DNA of 64,000 nucleotides, from NCBI GenBank assembly GCA_039707465.1, contig CM077644.1:139422962-139486961 (forward strand), in the 5' to 3' direction. Below are positions 61,227 to 64,000 of the stretch, piece by piece (position 1 is the first letter of the stretch; every line of letters begins with the position of its first letter). This stretch comes from Rhabdophis nuchalis. Lineage: Eukaryota; Chordata; Lepidosauria; Squamata; Natricidae. The translations under genes and the position numbers were made by a program. A model generated the notes under the pieces. It saw only the letters and a list, made by a program, of their open reading frames with translations, made no database searches and was not told the origin of the DNA.

Positions 61227-61301
61227 GGAGTATAAGACGCACCCAGATTTTTGCCCTCTCTTTGGGGGTAAAAAGGTGTGTCTTATACTCCGAAAAATAT
61301 T
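61227..61301. mobile_element. DNA transposon terminus, tataagacgcacc family
   Basis: ggagtataagacgcaccc and, inverted, ggtgtgtcttatactccg followed by aaaaata. This paired motif marks a widespread vertebrate DNA transposon end. Family not certain. Confidence 0.55.
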
Positions 61302-61637
61302 TACATTTATTCTTTCAGTAAATCTAATGAGTGAAAATTCCAGCTTTTTTTCTACTACACCCAAACATGACAAATAAATGTTAATACAGTAGTTCTCAAT
61401 TTATGAGCAATCAAAATTACAACTTACCTGAAAAAGGAGACTTGGAACCAAGATTTGAAGTTTCAATGGTTGAGCCCCCATCTTCCCATGGTTATATTTC
61501 AGGTGTTCAGTCACATTTATGGTTATTTACAGCATAGTGAACAAACAGTTCTGCTTAAAAACTGTAGCATATGTTTGATGACTGTGGTTTTTGCATTTAC
61601 GATAGCTGCAAAGACATAAAAGCTGCCATTACAAAGG

Positions 61638-61638
<1 letters not shown>

Positions 61639-61720
<82 letters not shown>

Positions 61721-62312
61721 TTAATTTATAACCCGCTCTCTCTCCCAGAAGGGACTCGAGGCGGGGCACAGGGAATTTAAAATACATATAAAATACAAAC
61801 AGTATACAATAATAAAATGAAATTAAACTAACTAACCCTGCGCTAAAATCCCATATTAAAACTAACCCCAATCTAAAAAGAGACTACCCTAGGCCGGCCA
61901 AGCGAAACAGATGTGTCTTTAATTTTAGGCGGAAGGAGCGGAGGTCTGTGGTTGTCCTGATATCGGGGGGAAGGTCGTTCCAGAGGGCTGGGCCCGCCAC
62001 AGAGAAGGCCCTTCCCCTGGGCGTCACCCGCTGACAAAGTCTAGTGGACGGCACCCGGAGAAGTCCCTCTCTGTGGGAGCGAATCGGCCGTGAGGATGTA
62101 TGGGGCAGGATCCGATCCCGCAGATAGCTAGGTCCCGAGCCATGGAGCGCTTTGAAGATGATGACTAACACCTTGAAGCGCACCCGGAAGACGACAGGTA
62201 GCCAGTGCAGCTCGCGCAAGAGCGGTGTTACGTGGGTGAACCTAGAGGCTCCCATTATTGCTCGCGCGGCTGCGTTCTGGACCAACTGAAGTCTCCGGGT
62301 GCACCTCAAATA
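61639..62312 (-). mobile_element. CR1-group (L2/L3-like) LINE with (AAT)n at its 3' end
   Basis: About 27 AAT units (61639-61720) abut the 3' UTR hairpin (aacccgctctctctcccag, gaggcgggg). Minus frame reads [18 protein letters not shown], then [18 protein letters not shown] and DLPPDIRTTTDLRSFRLKL. 5'-truncated at about 62312. Confidence 0.88.
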
Positions 62313-62747
62313 ACTATATGCAGGCTCCATTATGATAACACAAAGACAGCTTTAGTGAATTGTCTCTAAGCAGGTGTGTCCTCATTTCTCATAAAGTAGA
62401 TAAGAACTCAATTTCACTCCTTTCTGTGCCTAACTGACCATTCTGTAAGTGAAATAAGTGATAACCACAAACATACTCTTTGGGTTTTGGCATCAGTGTG
62501 AAACAAAAACTCAGTATAAAATGGCAATGTTAATATTTATGTACCGGTACTTATTTATAAAGTTGATTTTTAATACATTTGAAAGGATATGAACCTGAAC
62601 ATAAAATTTTTATTTTTTTCTTTACTGAAAATTCTTGATAAGTGTTTGCAATATTCCGTACTTAAGAGATAATGTTTTTATTACGTTTCCATCTAGACTT
62701 TTCACACACACACACTTCCACAGTAGATGGAAAAGTAATAAACACAT

Positions 62748-62801
<54 letters not shown>
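62748..62801. repeat. (GT)n microsatellite
   Basis: About 26 GT units with one TT interruption. Other simple repeats are (GT)n 322-358, G-run 10985-11006, (GTT)n 32398-32437 and a TCC/CT run 29405-29500. Confidence 0.95.
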
Positions 62802-62803
<2 letters not shown>

Positions 62804-62963
62804 TTAATTTTTTTTAAATTAAATCTAGATCATATTGTACGCAATCCACTAAAAATCAGTAGATTGTTTCCTGGTTTAGTTAAGCTTTACAGTTGTGATA
62901 ATGTTAATACAATAGTAAAAGAAGAATGTTTGAATTCTTCACCAGATGCATTGACCAACTCAC

Positions 62964-63029
62964 CTGATGTCTCTGGGAGTGTTCCATCCTCCTCCAGGAC
63001 GGCTTCTGGAGAGGCATCAGGGGAAGCAC
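62964..63029 (-). CDS. Possible extra or alternative exon of the acidic gene
   Basis: A 66-base minus-strand open stretch with acceptor ccctcag and donor GTGAGT. In phase 1 it reads ASPDASPEAVLEEDG, compositionally like the neighbouring exons. It lies downstream of the TAA at 63193, so it would be used only if the last exon were skipped or differently spliced. Confidence 0.3.
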
Positions 63030-63192
63030 CTGAGGGAGGAATCAAAGGCTATTATTAGTACAAACACTTTACACTTTCTGGAGTTAATTGTCATCACCCG
63101 CCCTTAGTTGGCCCTGCATGGCACAGCTCCTTGCTTCATTGAGCTGCAAAAGACTCTTTGACATGAAGAATCTGAAGTTGATACCTTTTAAA

Positions 63193-63966
63193 TTAATCAG
63201 AGTCTTCCTCGAGGCTGCTGATGTCTCCAAGAGTGGCTTCCGAGTCAGAATCCTGTGAACGATAGAGATTCTTCTTCAGCCACAAGGGCAAAAGAGACCT
63301 AGAAGTCCTCAAAAGAGGGCCTTTACATTGGGGATGAAAAAAATAGGCTCTCTACTCTTTGCCTCCATCCCTCCCCAAGAGAAAACACTTTCTTACCCAT
63401 GGACTGGAAGCATCCCTGACCTCGGAAGCCACTGCAGCCTCGTCCCAGCTTCCCTCTGACACCTCCTCCAGAAGCGCAAGAGAGTCCACGTCCTCCAGGC
63501 TGCTGGATGTGGAGCCCACCACAACCTTCATAGAATCCTGCAAATGAAAACATCCAGGCATTCAACTCCTTTGTGCCAAGAGGAAGAAGGCCTTTGGAAG
63601 CCTTAAGCCTGGGAGGATCTATTGCACCATTTCCCCCTCCCCTATCAGGACTTGTGGCATAGCCTTCCTCGGCCCCATTGCCAAAGCCTTCTTACCTCTG
63701 AAGAAGATATCTCCTCGTCCCCATTGGGAGGTGTAGTGGGCTCCACATCCGCAGCTTCAGAGCTACTGTCCAGAGGAAGAAGGAGAAATGGTAAGGAATG
63801 AAGATAGCTCAGCTTCCCCTTTCCATGATGATGAGCCACCTTCTCTCCCTGCAAGCCCTTGTGAACCAGCAGGGATCTTTTCCTGCCCAGGTGCTACCTA
63901 CCTTGAAGGACGCAGACTCTGCTGATCTGGAGGGGATTTCCCTGGAAGGGCTTCTTCCAATGGATC
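63193..63966 (-). CDS. Unidentified acidic Ser/Glu-rich protein, last exons
   Basis: Four minus-strand exons chain in one frame: 63902-63966, 63696-63765, 63397-63537, and 63193-63252 ending in TAA. Each start has a good acceptor (tttttccag, ctggacag, atttgcag, gttcacag) and each internal end a GTAGGT or GTAAGA donor. They give 111 codons, for example DPLEEALPGKSPPDQQ, ADVEPTTPPNGDEE, SSSLEDVDSLALLEEVSEG and GDISSLEEDSD at the C terminus. No domain, signal or membrane segment is visible; the tail looks intrinsically disordered. I do not recognise the gene. The gene converges on IFFO1 and its 5' part is off the right edge. A possible AATAAA on this strand is at 62677-62682. Confidence 0.55.
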
Positions 63967-64000
63967 CTGGAAAAACAATAGAAAAATTCTATCTGTTGGC

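Noticed and set aside
61571..61780. ORF with a poly-Asn run
   Set aside because: Encoded by the (AAT)n microsatellite seeded at a LINE 3' end.

Overview
The window is vertebrate nuclear DNA. GT-AG introns are large, there are two multi-exon housekeeping-type genes, and the intergenic DNA is crowded with transposons. The repeat content (CR1 and L3-like LINEs whose 3' ends carry microsatellites, a BovB fragment, a SPIN-type hAT element, a tRNA-derived SINE, and many palindromic hAT MITEs) points to a squamate reptile, most likely a snake. The species call is inference; the gene and repeat calls rest on sequence read directly.

Left part (635-10022, + strand): the 3' twelve coding exons of NOP2 (NSUN1), the nucleolar rRNA m5C methyltransferase. 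The 5' end lies outside the window. The spliced exons keep one open frame of 545 codons, with both catalytic cysteines present. Introns hold hAT elements and a LINE that ends about 19 bp before a coding exon.

Middle part (12988-38166, + strand): complete IFFO1, nine coding exons and 575 codons, an intermediate-filament-like nuclear protein. Exon 1 lies in a CpG-rich block. Intron 1 (13812-27468) holds a canonical hammerhead ribozyme on the minus strand next to a tRNA-like B box and a 29-bp tandem array made of half-ribozymes.

Right part (38767-62950): about 24 kb with no recognisable host gene. It holds nested LINEs, hAT and Tc1/mariner-type elements, a 323-bp higher-order minisatellite, two large composite DNA elements carrying the same CT-rich/GC-rich module, and an L1-like remnant. 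GAPDH, the usual 3' neighbour of IFFO1 in human, is not seen. At the far right (63193-63966, - strand) are the last exons of an unidentified acidic, serine-rich protein that converges on IFFO1.

NOP2-IFFO1 order and same-strand orientation match the conserved amniote block (human 12p13.31). The two genes are neighbours; nothing in the sequence shows a functional link between them.
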